This document shows positions 8,661 to 15,799 of a stretch of 22,824 nt of DNA, piece by piece (the stretch's first letter is position 1; each line of letters opens with the position of its first letter). The DNA comes from JBBQSN01 sp038213835 (lineage in GTDB: Bacteria > Actinomycetota > Actinomycetes > Actinomycetales > CAWJMD01). The notes below the pieces were generated by a model. It was given only the letters and a program-made list of their open reading frames with translations, had not been told where the DNA came from and made no database searches. The position numbers and the translations under genes were made by a program. The stretch is from contig JBBQSN010000044.1 of the NCBI GenBank assembly GCA_038213835.1, positions 1-22,824 of the forward strand, in the 5' to 3' direction.

Positions 8661-9923
8661 ATGAGCGCAGAGAAGCGCACGGACCCGACCGACGCCCCCA
8701 CCGGCACCGGCAGCGCCCCCACCGGATCGCGGATGGCCGCGAGCACCCGCTCGACCCTGCTCGGCGCGATGTTCCTGATGGCCACCTCGGCCATCGGCCC
8801 CGGCTTCATCACCCAGACCACCACCTTCACCGTCCAGCTCGGGGCGGCGTTCGCGTTCGCCATCGCGCTGTCGATCGTCGTGGACATCGCCCTGCAGCTG
8901 AACGTGTGGCGGGTGATCGGCGTCTCCGGCCGGCGGGCCCAGGAGCTCGGCAACCTGGTGCTGCCGGGCCTCGGCTGGGCGATGGCCGCGCTCCTGCTCG
9001 TGGGTGGTCTGGTGTTCAACGTCGGCAACGTGAGCGGGGCCGGCCTCGGCACCGACGCGATGTTCGGCCTGGACCCGAGGATCGGCGGCGCACTGTCGGC
9101 CCTGGTGGCGATCGGGCTGTTCCTGTCCAAGCGGGCAGGCGCCGCGATCGACCGCGTCGTCGTCGTGCTGGGCCTGGTGATGATCGCGCTGACCACCTAC
9201 ATCGCGATCAGCTCCGGACCACCGGTCGGCGAGGCGCTGAAGAACGTCGTGCTGCCCGAGCAGGTGAGCTTCCTCGCGGTCACCACGCTGATCGGCGGCA
9301 CCATCGGCGGGTACATCGTCTACGCCGGCGCGCACCGGCTGCTCGACTCGGGCGTCACGGGCGTCGAGCACGTCAAGGACATCACCCGCGGCTCGGTCAC
9401 CGGCATCGTCGTCACCGGCGTGATGCGGGTGGTGCTGTTCCTGGCGATCCTCGGCGTCGTGTCCGGCGGCGCTCAGCTCGACCCCGAGAACCAGGCGGCG
9501 TCGGCCTTCGGGCAGGCCGCCGGCGAGGTCGGCACCCGGGTGTTCGGCATCGTGCTGTGGGCCGCGGCGATCACCAGCGTGATCGGGGCCTCGTACACGA
9601 CGGTCTCCTTCGTCACCTCGCGGACGCGCACCAGCGAGCGCACCCGTACGGTCCTGGTGTGCACGTTCATCGCCGTGACGACGTTGGTCTTCGTGCTCAT
9701 CGGGACGGCTCCCGCCACGCTGCTCGTCTTCGCGGGTGCCTTCAACGGACTGCTGCTGCCCTTCGGCATCGGCGTGCTGCTGTGGGTCGCCACGTTCCGG
9801 GCCGACCTGCTCGACGGCTACCGCTACCCGCGATGGCTGCTCGTGATCGGCTGGCTCGCGTGGGTCCTCACCGTCTACCTGGCGGTCAACTCGGTGCGTC
9901 CCGTGATCGAGCTGCTCGGCTGA
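8661..9923 (+). CDS. NRAMP-fold transporter, YcsG-like, without metal motifs
   Basis: A 420-residue membrane protein with about eleven hydrophobic helices after a 30-residue polar N-terminus. The fold is of the NRAMP/APC type and its closest named relative by context is B. subtilis YcsG. The first helix reads SAIGPGFITQT, where metal-transporting NRAMPs have DPGN. The sixth-helix segment reads GGYIVYAGAHRLLDSG, where they have MPH. Metal ligands are thus missing at both unwound helices, so divalent metal transport is unlikely. Its position as first gene of the pxpABC operon (36 bp before pxpA) suggests uptake of 5-oxoproline or a related acid; this is inference. The start has CAGGAG at 8648-8653, 7 nt before the ATG. 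Confidence 0.88.
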   Translation: MSAEKRTDPTDAPTGTGSAPTGSRMAASTRSTLLGAMFLMATSAIGPGFITQTTTFTVQLGAAFAFAIALSIVVDIALQLNVWRVIGVSGRRAQELGNLVLPGLGWAMAALLLVGGLVFNVGNVSGAGLGTDAMFGLDPRIGGALSALVAIGLFLSKRAGAAIDRVVVVLGLVMIALTTYIAISSGPPVGEALKNVVLPEQVSFLAVTTLIGGTIGGYIVYAGAHRLLDSGVTGVEHVKDITRGSVTGIVVTGVMRVVLFLAILGVVSGGAQLDPENQAASAFGQAAGEVGTRVFGIVLWAAAITSVIGASYTTVSFVTSRTRTSERTRTVLVCTFIAVTTLVFVLIGTAPATLLVFAGAFNGLLLPFGIGVLLWVATFRADLLDGYRYPRWLLVIGWLAWVLTVYLAVNSVRPVIELLG

Positions 9924-9959
9924 GCCCGTGGCCACCCACCTGGTCGGGAAGGAGACACC

Positions 9960-10718
9960 ATGACCGTCGTCGACCTGAACAGCGACCTCGGAGAGGGCTT
10001 CGGCCAGTGGGAGCTCGGTGACGACGACGCCCTGCTCGAGGTCGTCACCAGCGCCAACGTCGCCTGCGGCTACCACGCCTCGGACGCCACGATCATGCGC
10101 CGGGTCTGCGAGCGCGCGGTCGCGAGCGGCGTCGCGATCGGGGCGCAGGTCGGGTACCGCGACCTGGCGGGCTTCGGTCGCCGGTTCATCGACGTCGAGC
10201 CGCACTCGCTCACCCAGGACGTCATCTACCAGGTGGGGGCGCTGGACGCCTTCGCCCGGGTGGCGGGTTCGCGGGTGCGGTACGTGAAGCCGCACGGCGC
10301 GCTGTACAACGCGATCGTCCACCACGAGGAGCAGGCCGCCGCCGTGGTGGCGGCCGTCGTCGACGTCGACCCCACCCTGCCGGTGCTGGGACTTCCCGGG
10401 TCGGCCTGGCTGCGGCTGGCCGCCGAGGCCGGCCTCACCACGGTGCCCGAGGCCTTCGCCGACCGCGCCTACACGCCCGAAGCCACCCTGGTCCCGCGGC
10501 GGCTGCCGGGGTCGGTGCTGCACGACCCGGACGAGATCGCCCGTCGGTGCGTGGCGATGGCCACCGGCGGGGTGGTGGCCGACGTCGACGGTGGGTCGCT
10601 GACCTTGCGGCCGGGCTCGATCTGCGTGCACGGCGACACCAGCGGTGCGGTCGCGATCGCACGGGCGGTGCGCACCGCGCTCACCGGGGCCGGCGTCGGG
10701 CTCGCGGCGTTCTCATGA
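9960..10718 (+). CDS. pxpA: 5-oxoprolinase subunit A (LamB/YcsF family)
   Basis: A 252-residue subunit of the three-part ATP-dependent 5-oxoprolinase, which opens L-pyroglutamate to L-glutamate in the cytoplasm. Family motifs are DLNSDLGEGFGQW at residues 5-17, VTSANVACGYHASDATIM near 29-46, VKPHGALYN, FADRAY, LVPRRLPGS and SICVHGDT. One difference stands out: E. coli PxpA has AIGAHPSFPD, while this protein has AIGAQVGYRD, so the His-Pro is Gln-Val. The Shine-Dalgarno GGAAGGAG lies at 9947-9954. It is followed after 10 bp by pxpB. Cleavage of 5-oxoproline requires PxpB and PxpC as well. Confidence 0.95.
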   Translation: MTVVDLNSDLGEGFGQWELGDDDALLEVVTSANVACGYHASDATIMRRVCERAVASGVAIGAQVGYRDLAGFGRRFIDVEPHSLTQDVIYQVGALDAFARVAGSRVRYVKPHGALYNAIVHHEEQAAAVVAAVVDVDPTLPVLGLPGSAWLRLAAEAGLTTVPEAFADRAYTPEATLVPRRLPGSVLHDPDEIARRCVAMATGGVVADVDGGSLTLRPGSICVHGDTSGAVAIARAVRTALTGAGVGLAAFS

Positions 10719-10728
10719 GGTACCGCTG

Positions 10729-11343
10729 ATGGAGCTGCTCCCGAGCGGCAGCACCGCGCTCCTGGTCCAGCTCGAGGACCTCGACGAGGTGCTCGCGCTG
10801 TACGGCGCGCTGGTCGACGACCCGCTCCCCGGCGTGGTCGACGTGGTCCCGGCCACGAGCACCGTGCTGCTCCTGCTCGACCCGGACGCCACGACCCCCG
10901 AACGCACGGGCCAGGCGGTGCGCAGGGTCCGTCCGCGCCACGGCGTCCGGGCCCGGGGCGAGGAGGTCGAGCTGCCGGTGCACTACGACGGCGAGGACCT
11001 CCTGGACCTCGCCGAGATCCTGGGCTGCGACACCGACCAGGTCGTCGCCCGGCACACCGGCACCACGTGGACGGTCGCGTTCTGCGGCTTCGCACCGGGC
11101 TTCGGTTACCTCACCGCCGACGACGGGAGCTGGGACGTGCCGCGCCGCAGCTCCCCCCGCACCCGGGTCCCCGCCGGGTCGGTCGCGCTGGCCGGGCAGT
11201 TCAGCGGCGTCTACCCGCGCGAGTCCCCCGGCGGCTGGCAGCTGCTCGGCCGCACCGAGGTCGCGCCGTTCGACCTCGCCCGCGACCCCGCCGCGCTGCT
11301 GCGCCCGGGGACGCGGGTGCGGTTCGTCCGGGAGTCGTCGTGA
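10729..11343 (+). CDS. pxpB: 5-oxoprolinase subunit B (KipI family)
   Basis: A 204-residue subunit that works with PxpC in the ATP-dependent step. Family features are the N-terminal LPSGSTALLVQL, the VELPVHYDGEDLLDLAE segment, and the central VAFCGFAPGFGYLT, followed by PRRSSPRTRVPAGSVALAG and the C-terminal SPGGWQLLGRT. These are the cyclophilin-like KipI/allophanate-hydrolase-type features. ATG 10729 is preceded by GAGG at 10717-10720, which overlaps the pxpA stop, suggesting translational coupling. In B. subtilis the homologue KipI was first known as an inhibitor of the sporulation kinase KinA. This actinobacterial neighbourhood gives no hint of such a role. Confidence 0.95.
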   Translation: MELLPSGSTALLVQLEDLDEVLALYGALVDDPLPGVVDVVPATSTVLLLLDPDATTPERTGQAVRRVRPRHGVRARGEEVELPVHYDGEDLLDLAEILGCDTDQVVARHTGTTWTVAFCGFAPGFGYLTADDGSWDVPRRSSPRTRVPAGSVALAGQFSGVYPRESPGGWQLLGRTEVAPFDLARDPAALLRPGTRVRFVRESS

Positions 11344-11356
11344 CCGAGGATGGCCC

Positions 11357-12196
11357 GTGAGCGCGCTCACCGTGCTGGCCACCGGCCCGCTGTGCACCGT
11401 CCAGGACGAGGGGCGCCCCGGCCAGGGCGCGCTCGGCATCGGCCGCTCGGGGGCGTGCGACCGCGCGTCGTACCGGCTGGCGAACCGGTTGGTGGGCAAC
11501 CAGCCGGGGGTTGCCGCGCTCGAGGTCACCTTCGGTGGGCTGGTGCTGAGGGCCGAGGCCGCCGTCACCGTCGTCACCACCGGGGCCCGGTGCGCAGGCG
11601 ACCCGGCGCACCACGCGCCGCTGACGCTGAAGCCCGGTGAGGAGCTGCGGCTCGGCGCCCCGGTGAGCGGCCTGCGCACCTACCTGGCCGTGCGCGGCGG
11701 GGTCGCCGTCGAGCCGGTGCTGGGCTCGCGGTCCAGCGACCTGCTGAGCGGCCTCGGCCCGGCGCCGCTGGCCGAAGGCGTCGTGCTGACGGTCGGCCGC
11801 GCGACCGGACCGATGCCGGGCGTCGACGTCGCCGCGGTCGCGGAACCGGTCGCCGACGACGTCGTGGTGCGGGTGCTGCCCGGCCCGCGCCGAGACTGGT
11901 TCGCCGCGGCCGCCTGGGCCTCGCTCACCGGCCAGGCCTGGTCCGTGACGTCGCAGAGCAACCGGGTGGGCGTGCGGCTCGACGGCGATCCGCTCGAGCG
12001 GGACCGGGAGGGCGAGCTGCCCAGCGAGGGCATGGTCCGCGGCGCGCTGCAGGTCCCGCCGTCCGGGCTGCCGGTGCTGTTCCTGGCCGACCACCCCGTC
12101 ACCGGCGGCTATCCGGTGATCGGGTACGTCCACGACACCGACGTCGACGCCTGCGCCCAGCTGCGTCCGGGACAGCGGCTGCGGCTGCGCGGCTGA
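11357..12196 (+). CDS. pxpC: 5-oxoprolinase subunit C (KipA family)
   Basis: A 279-residue biotin-independent carboxylase-like/cyclophilin-like subunit. It has the typical opening VLATGPLCTVQDEGRPG, then GIGRSGACDRASYRLANRL, ALEVTFGGL, a central RTYLAVRGGVAVEPVLGSRS, and the C-terminal SNRVGVRLDGDPL, SEGMVRGALQVPPSGLP and GGYPVIGYV. It is a little shorter than the E. coli protein (about 310). The GTG at 11357 is 13 bp past the pxpB stop, with GAGGA at 11346-11350 as ribosome site. It is the last certain gene of the operon. The next gene, a membrane protein, follows after 47 bp and may be read through. Confidence 0.95.
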   Translation: MSALTVLATGPLCTVQDEGRPGQGALGIGRSGACDRASYRLANRLVGNQPGVAALEVTFGGLVLRAEAAVTVVTTGARCAGDPAHHAPLTLKPGEELRLGAPVSGLRTYLAVRGGVAVEPVLGSRSSDLLSGLGPAPLAEGVVLTVGRATGPMPGVDVAAVAEPVADDVVVRVLPGPRRDWFAAAAWASLTGQAWSVTSQSNRVGVRLDGDPLERDREGELPSEGMVRGALQVPPSGLPVLFLADHPVTGGYPVIGYVHDTDVDACAQLRPGQRLRLRG

Positions 12197-12243
12197 GCCC
12201 GCGTGCTCGGTGCACGACGGCGCGGCAGGGCGAGGATGGCCGC

Positions 12244-12684
12244 ATGAGCTCCTCTCCCGCCGCCCACGCGTCGTCCCCCTCCCGGCCTGTCGGGGCCGGC
12301 GCGCTCCGCGCCGCCGCCCAGGTCGCGGGCTGTGCGCTGGCCGCCGTCCTGACCTGGTTCGCCTGGCTGGGCTGGGAGTCCGGGTACACGACCGATCCGG
12401 CCACCGGGGCGGTGAGCGGGCCCTACGCGGTGTGGCAGGTGGTGGCGTGCGGGCTGACCCTGCTCGTGCTGGCGGTGGCGGCGGGCTGGTGGACGCCGCC
12501 GTGGCTGGCGTCCCCGGCGATCACGCTGGGGTTCACCACCGCCTGGACCCTGGACGCCGCGGCCACCGACGACAGCGGCCTGTTCGCCGTCGGCACGCTG
12601 ATGCTGCTGGTGGGCCTCGGAACGCTGACGGCACTGGTCTGCACGGCTGTCTGGCTGGTGCGCCGGTTCCGCGCCCGTCGCTGA
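12244..12684 (+). CDS. Hypothetical four-helix membrane protein
   Basis: A 146-residue protein I do not recognise. After a Ser/Pro/Ala-rich N-terminus there are about four hydrophobic helices: roughly 24-45, 64-82, 86-106 and 115-138. A loop GYTTDPATGAVSGPYAVWQ separates the first two. The C-terminus is strongly basic (RRFRARR), so it should face the cytoplasm. The ATG at 12244 has GAGGA 8 nt upstream. It lies 47 bp after pxpC on the same strand and may share its transcript, although nothing in it suggests 5-oxoproline metabolism. A convergent-gene hairpin follows at 12695-12728. Confidence 0.75.
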   Translation: MSSSPAAHASSPSRPVGAGALRAAAQVAGCALAAVLTWFAWLGWESGYTTDPATGAVSGPYAVWQVVACGLTLLVLAVAAGWWTPPWLASPAITLGFTTAWTLDAAATDDSGLFAVGTLMLLVGLGTLTALVCTAVWLVRRFRARR

Positions 12685-12694
12685 GGAGGGAGCG

Positions 12695-12728
12695 AAGGAT
12701 CCGGGCCCACGGGAGGGCGCGGATCCCT
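12695..12728. terminator. Bidirectional terminator between the membrane protein gene and lsr2
   Basis: AAGGATCCGGGCCC (12695-12708) and GGGCGCGGATCCCT (12715-12728) pair over 14 positions with two mismatches around a 6-nt loop. It lies between convergent genes ending at 12684 and 12755. A mild T-rich stretch (TCGATCTTCT) follows on the plus strand. Confidence 0.65.
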
Positions 12729-12754
12729 CGATCTTCTCAGGGCGTGGGGTCGGG

Positions 12755-13087
12755 CTACTTCTTGCGCGCCTCGTAGGCCGCCATCACATCGGCCGAGATG
12801 CGCCCGCGCTCGCTGACGTCGTGGCCGGCCTCGCGGGCCCAGGCCCGGATCGCGGCGGTGTCGGTGCCGCCGGAGGCGGAGCGACGCCGGGCGGTGCCGG
12901 ACGCGGAGCGGCCGCCGACGCGCCGGCCGTGGCCGACCCAGGTGGCCAGCGCGTCGCGCAGCTTCCCCGCGTTCTTGTCATTGAGGTCGATCTCGTAGGA
13001 GACGCCGTCGAGTCCGAACGTCACCGTCTCGGAGGCGTCACCGCCGTCGACGTCGTCGACGAGAATGACCTGCACCTTTTGCGCCAT
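12755..13087 (-). CDS. lsr2: Lsr2, nucleoid-associated xenogeneic silencer
   Basis: A 110-residue H-NS-like protein that bridges AT-rich DNA and silences acquired genes. The N-terminal dimerisation/oligomerisation part is MAQKVQVILVDDVDGG onward to about 60. A Ser/Arg/Gly-rich linker follows, then the DNA-binding domain at 74-110 with IRAWAREAGHDVSERGRI; the Arg-Gly-Arg at 94-96 is the AT-hook-like minor-groove motif. The ATG at 13087 has GGAG 9 nt upstream. It is the last gene of the lysS-side minus-strand group; a terminator lies beyond it. Its upstream region is AT-richer than the surroundings and carries three copies of a 9-bp element. Confidence 0.97.
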   Translation of the reverse strand: MAQKVQVILVDDVDGGDASETVTFGLDGVSYEIDLNDKNAGKLRDALATWVGHGRRVGGRSASGTARRRSASGGTDTAAIRAWAREAGHDVSERGRISADVMAAYEARKK

Positions 13088-13101
13088 GTTGATTCACTCC
13101 A

Positions 13102-13190
13102 TGTTCTCGGACAATGCCGATGGAATCACCGGCAGAAGGTCGTCGAGAACATACTCCTCGGGAAATCACGAGCAGGTCAAATCGAGAACA
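13102..13190 (-). promoter_or_regulatory. lsr2 promoter region with three copies of a 9-bp element
   Basis: TGTTCTCGG at 13102-13110 on the plus strand, and TGTTCTCGA twice on the minus strand (13143-13151, 13182-13190). On the minus strand TTGACC (complement of 13175-13180) is a possible -35. TATGTT (complement of 13148-13153) or the overlapping GAGTAT (13151-13156, 18-bp spacer) could be the -10. One copy overlaps the -10, one abuts the -35 and the inverted one is in the leader, so a regulator site is plausible. The regulator is unknown. Confidence 0.4.
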
Positions 13191-13207
13191 GGAATGCAGA
13201 GACGACA

Positions 13208-13408
13208 TCACTCCGAAGGCGCGGAGCCGTCCGGGACGGGGCGGGCGCTGGAATTGTCGCGGGTACTGCGCAGGTCCATTTCCTGGCGGTCCAGGGCCGC
13301 CATGGCGGCACGCTCGCGTCGGTCCGCCGCGATCATCGCGCGGACGACGAACCAGAACAGCAGGCCGACCCCCACCGAGGGGACCAGGGCCGCGAGGGCT
13401 TCGAGCAC
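13208..13408 (-). CDS. Small single-pass membrane protein between lysS and lsr2
   Basis: A 66-residue protein with one hydrophobic helix at about 5-26 (ALAALVPSVGVGLLFWFVVR) and then a charged helix, MIAADRRERAAMAALDRQE. The tail is polar (Ser, Pro, Glu). The start is a GTG at 13408 with no strong ribosome site, and the length is short, so the call rests on the membrane helix followed by a basic stretch, codon use like its neighbours, and its position in a same-strand gap of 373 bp between lysS and lsr2. M. tuberculosis also has a very small gene beside lysS (Rv3599c), but on its other side, next to coaX; I cannot claim homology. Function unknown. Confidence 0.6.
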   Translation of the reverse strand: MLEALAALVPSVGVGLLFWFVVRAMIAADRRERAAMAALDRQEMDLRSTRDNSSARPVPDGSAPSE

Positions 13409-13460
13409 GGCATCAGCGTACGCCCCCGTGCGCGAGCCGCTCTGTGCGCTCGGACCCCGC

Positions 13461-14969
13461 TCAGGACTGCTCGGGCCGCACCAGCGGGAACAGGATGGTC
13501 TCGCGGATGCCCGCGCCGGTGAGCGCCATCAGCAGCCGGTCCACGCCCATCCCCATGCCGCCCATGGGGGGCATGCCGTACTCCATCGCTCGCAGGAAGT
13601 CCTCGTCCAGGCGCATCGCCTCCTCGTCACCGAGGGACGCCAGCTTCGCCTGCTCCTCGAACCGTTCGCGCTGCACCACTGGGTCGTTCAGCTCGGAGTA
13701 CCCGGTGGCCAGCTCGACGCCGCGCACGTACAGGTCCCACTTCTGCACCGTCCCGGGACGGGTCACGCTCTCCTTCACCAGGGGCGAGGTGTCGACCGGG
13801 AAGCCGCGCACGAAGGTGGGGGCGTGCAGCCGGTCGCCGACCAGGAGCTCCCACAGCGCCTCGACCAGCTTTCCGTGCGAGAGGTGCTTCGGGTCGAGCT
13901 CGAGGCCGAGCCGGTCGGCGTGGACCCGCAGGCTCGCGACCGATGCACCCGGGGCGATCTCCTCGCCGATCGCCTGCGACAGCGACGGGTACATCTCGAC
14001 CCGGGCCCAGTCGCCCCCGAGGTCGTACTGCGTGCCGTCGAGCAGGGTGACCGTGGTCGACCCGGTCGCCTCCTGCGCGGCCCGCTGCACCAGCTGCTGG
14101 GTGAGGGCGCCGATCGACTCGTAGTCGCCGTAGGCCTCGTACGCCTCGATCATCGCGAACTCGGGCGAGTGGGTGGAGTCGGCGCCCTCGTTGCGGAAGT
14201 TCCGGTTGATCTCGAAGACCCGCTCGATGCCGCCGACCACGTCGCGCTTGAGGAACAGCTCCGGGGCGATCCGCAGGTACAGGTCCATCGACATCGCGTT
14301 CGAATGGGTGACGAACGGGCGTGCAGTAGCCCCGCCGTGCAGGGTCTGCAGCATCGGGGTCTCGACCTCGAGGAAGTCCTGCTCCACGAAGGTCGAGCGC
14401 AGGCTCGCCACCGCGGCGATCCGGGTGCGCGCCATCCGGCGGGCGTCGTCGCGGACGACGAGGTCGGCGTAGCGCTGCCGCACCCGCGTCTCCTCACTCA
14501 TGTCCTTGTGCAGCACCGGCAGCGGCCGCAGCGCCTTCGACGCCATCGCCCACCCGTCAGCCATGACCGACAGCTCGCCGCGGCGGCTGCTGACCACGCG
14601 GCCGGTGACCGAGACGAAGTCGCCGAGGTCGACGTCGGCCTTCCAGTCGGCGAGCGCCTCCTCGCCGACGTTCGCGAGCGAGAGCATCGCCTGCAGCCGG
14701 GTGCCGTCGCCCTCCTGGACGGTGGCGAAGCAGAGCTTGCCGGTGTTGCGGACGAACACCACGCGCCCCGCGACCGAGACGACGGTGTCGGTCTCCTCGC
14801 CGTCGGCGAGGTCGGGGTGGTCGGCGCGCACCTGCGCGAGCGTGTGGGTGCGCGGCACCGCCAGCGGGTACGGCGCGCGACCCTGCGGGGCACCGAGCAG
14901 CCGCTCCCGCTTCTCACGGCGCACCCGCACCTGCTCCGGGACGTCGACGGTGGGCTCCTGCTCGCTCAT
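13461..14969 (-). CDS. lysS: Lysyl-tRNA synthetase, class II
   Basis: A 502-residue cytoplasmic enzyme that charges tRNA-Lys. The N-terminal OB-fold anticodon domain spans about 60-150 (VVSVAGRVVFVRNTGKLCFA). Class II motifs follow: motif 1 around EVETPMLQTLHGGATARPF (201-219), motif 2 around VFEINRNFRNEGADSTHSPE (251-270), and motif 3 GMPPMGGMGMGVDRLLMAL near 465-483, with the conserved Arg478. Length and order are normal for bacterial LysRS, so it is a housekeeping enzyme rather than a PoxA or MprF-fused form. The ATG at 14969 has no ribosome site, but TAGCCT ends 7 nt before it, so the mRNA is probably leaderless. It is divergent from the methyltransferase at 15029 and upstream of the small membrane protein and lsr2. 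Confidence 0.97.
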   Translation of the reverse strand: MSEQEPTVDVPEQVRVRREKRERLLGAPQGRAPYPLAVPRTHTLAQVRADHPDLADGEETDTVVSVAGRVVFVRNTGKLCFATVQEGDGTRLQAMLSLANVGEEALADWKADVDLGDFVSVTGRVVSSRRGELSVMADGWAMASKALRPLPVLHKDMSEETRVRQRYADLVVRDDARRMARTRIAAVASLRSTFVEQDFLEVETPMLQTLHGGATARPFVTHSNAMSMDLYLRIAPELFLKRDVVGGIERVFEINRNFRNEGADSTHSPEFAMIEAYEAYGDYESIGALTQQLVQRAAQEATGSTTVTLLDGTQYDLGGDWARVEMYPSLSQAIGEEIAPGASVASLRVHADRLGLELDPKHLSHGKLVEALWELLVGDRLHAPTFVRGFPVDTSPLVKESVTRPGTVQKWDLYVRGVELATGYSELNDPVVQRERFEEQAKLASLGDEEAMRLDEDFLRAMEYGMPPMGGMGMGVDRLLMALTGAGIRETILFPLVRPEQS

Positions 14970-14976
14970 GGCGTCC

Positions 14977-14982
14977 AGGCTA
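14977..14982 (-). promoter_or_regulatory. -10 element, leaderless promoter of lysS
   Basis: TAGCCT on the minus strand ends 7 nt before the lysS ATG at 14969. No Shine-Dalgarno lies between. Confidence 0.55.
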
Positions 14983-15015
14983 TCGACGGGAGCGGGCGTC
15001 CCAGGACGCGACCGG

Positions 15016-15021
15016 TAGCGT
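15016..15021 (+). promoter_or_regulatory. -10 element, leaderless promoter of the methyltransferase at 15029
   Basis: TAGCGT ends 7 nt before the ATG at 15029. It is back to back with the lysS promoter; only 33 bp separate the two -10 elements. Confidence 0.55.
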
Positions 15022-15028
15022 CCGCGGC

Positions 15029-15781
15029 ATGGATCGCGAGCAGTCCCGCTTCGAGTCGTGGCGCACCAGCTTCGACGGCCCGGTGCCGGCCGACGACTAC
15101 GACGACCTACGGCCCTCCTACCCCGCCGCGGAGGTGCACTGGGCGCTGGGCGAGCCCGCGGCGCCGCTGCACGTGCTCGACCTCGGAGCCGGGACAGGGA
15201 TCCTCGGCTCGGTGCTGGTCTCCCTGGGTCACCGCGTCACGGCCATCGACCCGAGCGGGTCGATGCTGGCCGCGCTGCGACGACGGCTGCCGGAGGTCGA
15301 TGCCCGGGTCGGGACGGCGGAGGCGGTCCCGCTGGAGGACGCGTGCGTCGACGCCGTCGTCGTCGCTCAGGCCTGGCACTGGGTCGATCCCGCGCTCGCA
15401 GGTCCGGAGGTCGCGCGGGTGCTCCGTCCCGGCGGGTGGCTCGGGCTGCTGTGGAACTCCCGTGACGCGACGGTGCCGTGGGTGGCCGAGCTCTACGAGG
15501 TGGCGGGCGAGCCGGTGCGCGACCGCGGCGACGTCGACGACGCCCCGCACGTGCCCGGGCCGTTCGGTGCGATCGAGGCCCGGACGGTGGACAACCCGCA
15601 CCTGCTGGCGTCAGCGGCCGACGTCGGCCGGCTCGCGGGCACCTGGTCGTGGGTGCGCACCGCGCCGGATCCCGCACTCGTGATGGCGCACGTGGCCGAG
15701 GTCGCCTCGCGCCACACGGATCCGGACGGCACCGTGCGGATCCCCCAGGTCACCGAGGCCTTCCGGGCCCGCCGGCACTGA
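15029..15781 (+). CDS. Class I SAM-dependent methyltransferase (Methyltransf_11 type)
   Basis: A 250-residue protein. Residues 1-33 contain a lead-in of the form F-D-x-x-x-x-A-D-D-Y-D-D-L-R-P-S-Y-P, common in small-molecule methyltransferases of actinobacteria. Motif I is VLDLGAGTG at 49-57, the acidic ribose-binding residue is in AIDPS (72-76), and post-motif segments AEAVPLED (97-104) and VLRPGGWLGLLWN (131-143) follow. The substrate cannot be told from the sequence. It is transcribed divergently from lysS from its own leaderless promoter, and it converges with nadC with an 18-bp gap. In relatives this slot between nadC and lysS often holds coaX; the methyltransferase is unrelated to CoaX. 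Confidence 0.85.
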   Translation: MDREQSRFESWRTSFDGPVPADDYDDLRPSYPAAEVHWALGEPAAPLHVLDLGAGTGILGSVLVSLGHRVTAIDPSGSMLAALRRRLPEVDARVGTAEAVPLEDACVDAVVVAQAWHWVDPALAGPEVARVLRPGGWLGLLWNSRDATVPWVAELYEVAGEPVRDRGDVDDAPHVPGPFGAIEARTVDNPHLLASAADVGRLAGTWSWVRTAPDPALVMAHVAEVASRHTDPDGTVRIPQVTEAFRARRH

Positions 15782-15799
15782 GCGAGGCGAACGACACCA

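Noticed and set aside
8661..9923. Annotation as a manganese/iron transporter
   Set aside because: The fold is NRAMP-like, but the D-P-G-N and M-P-H metal motifs are both replaced, and the context is 5-oxoproline metabolism.
8604..10631. 675-codon minus-strand frame opposite the transporter and pxpA
   Set aside because: The His/Asp/Gly/Gln-rich translation is typical of the antisense of GC-rich genes; both genes on the plus strand are certain.
13102..13190. SOS (LexA) box upstream of lsr2
   Set aside because: The actinobacterial LexA site is TCGAAC-N4-GTTCGA. The repeats here are TGTTCTCGA without that symmetry.
13065..15683. 872-codon plus-strand frame opposite lysS
   Set aside because: It overlaps lysS antisense and the methyltransferase out of frame, and it has no recognisable domain.
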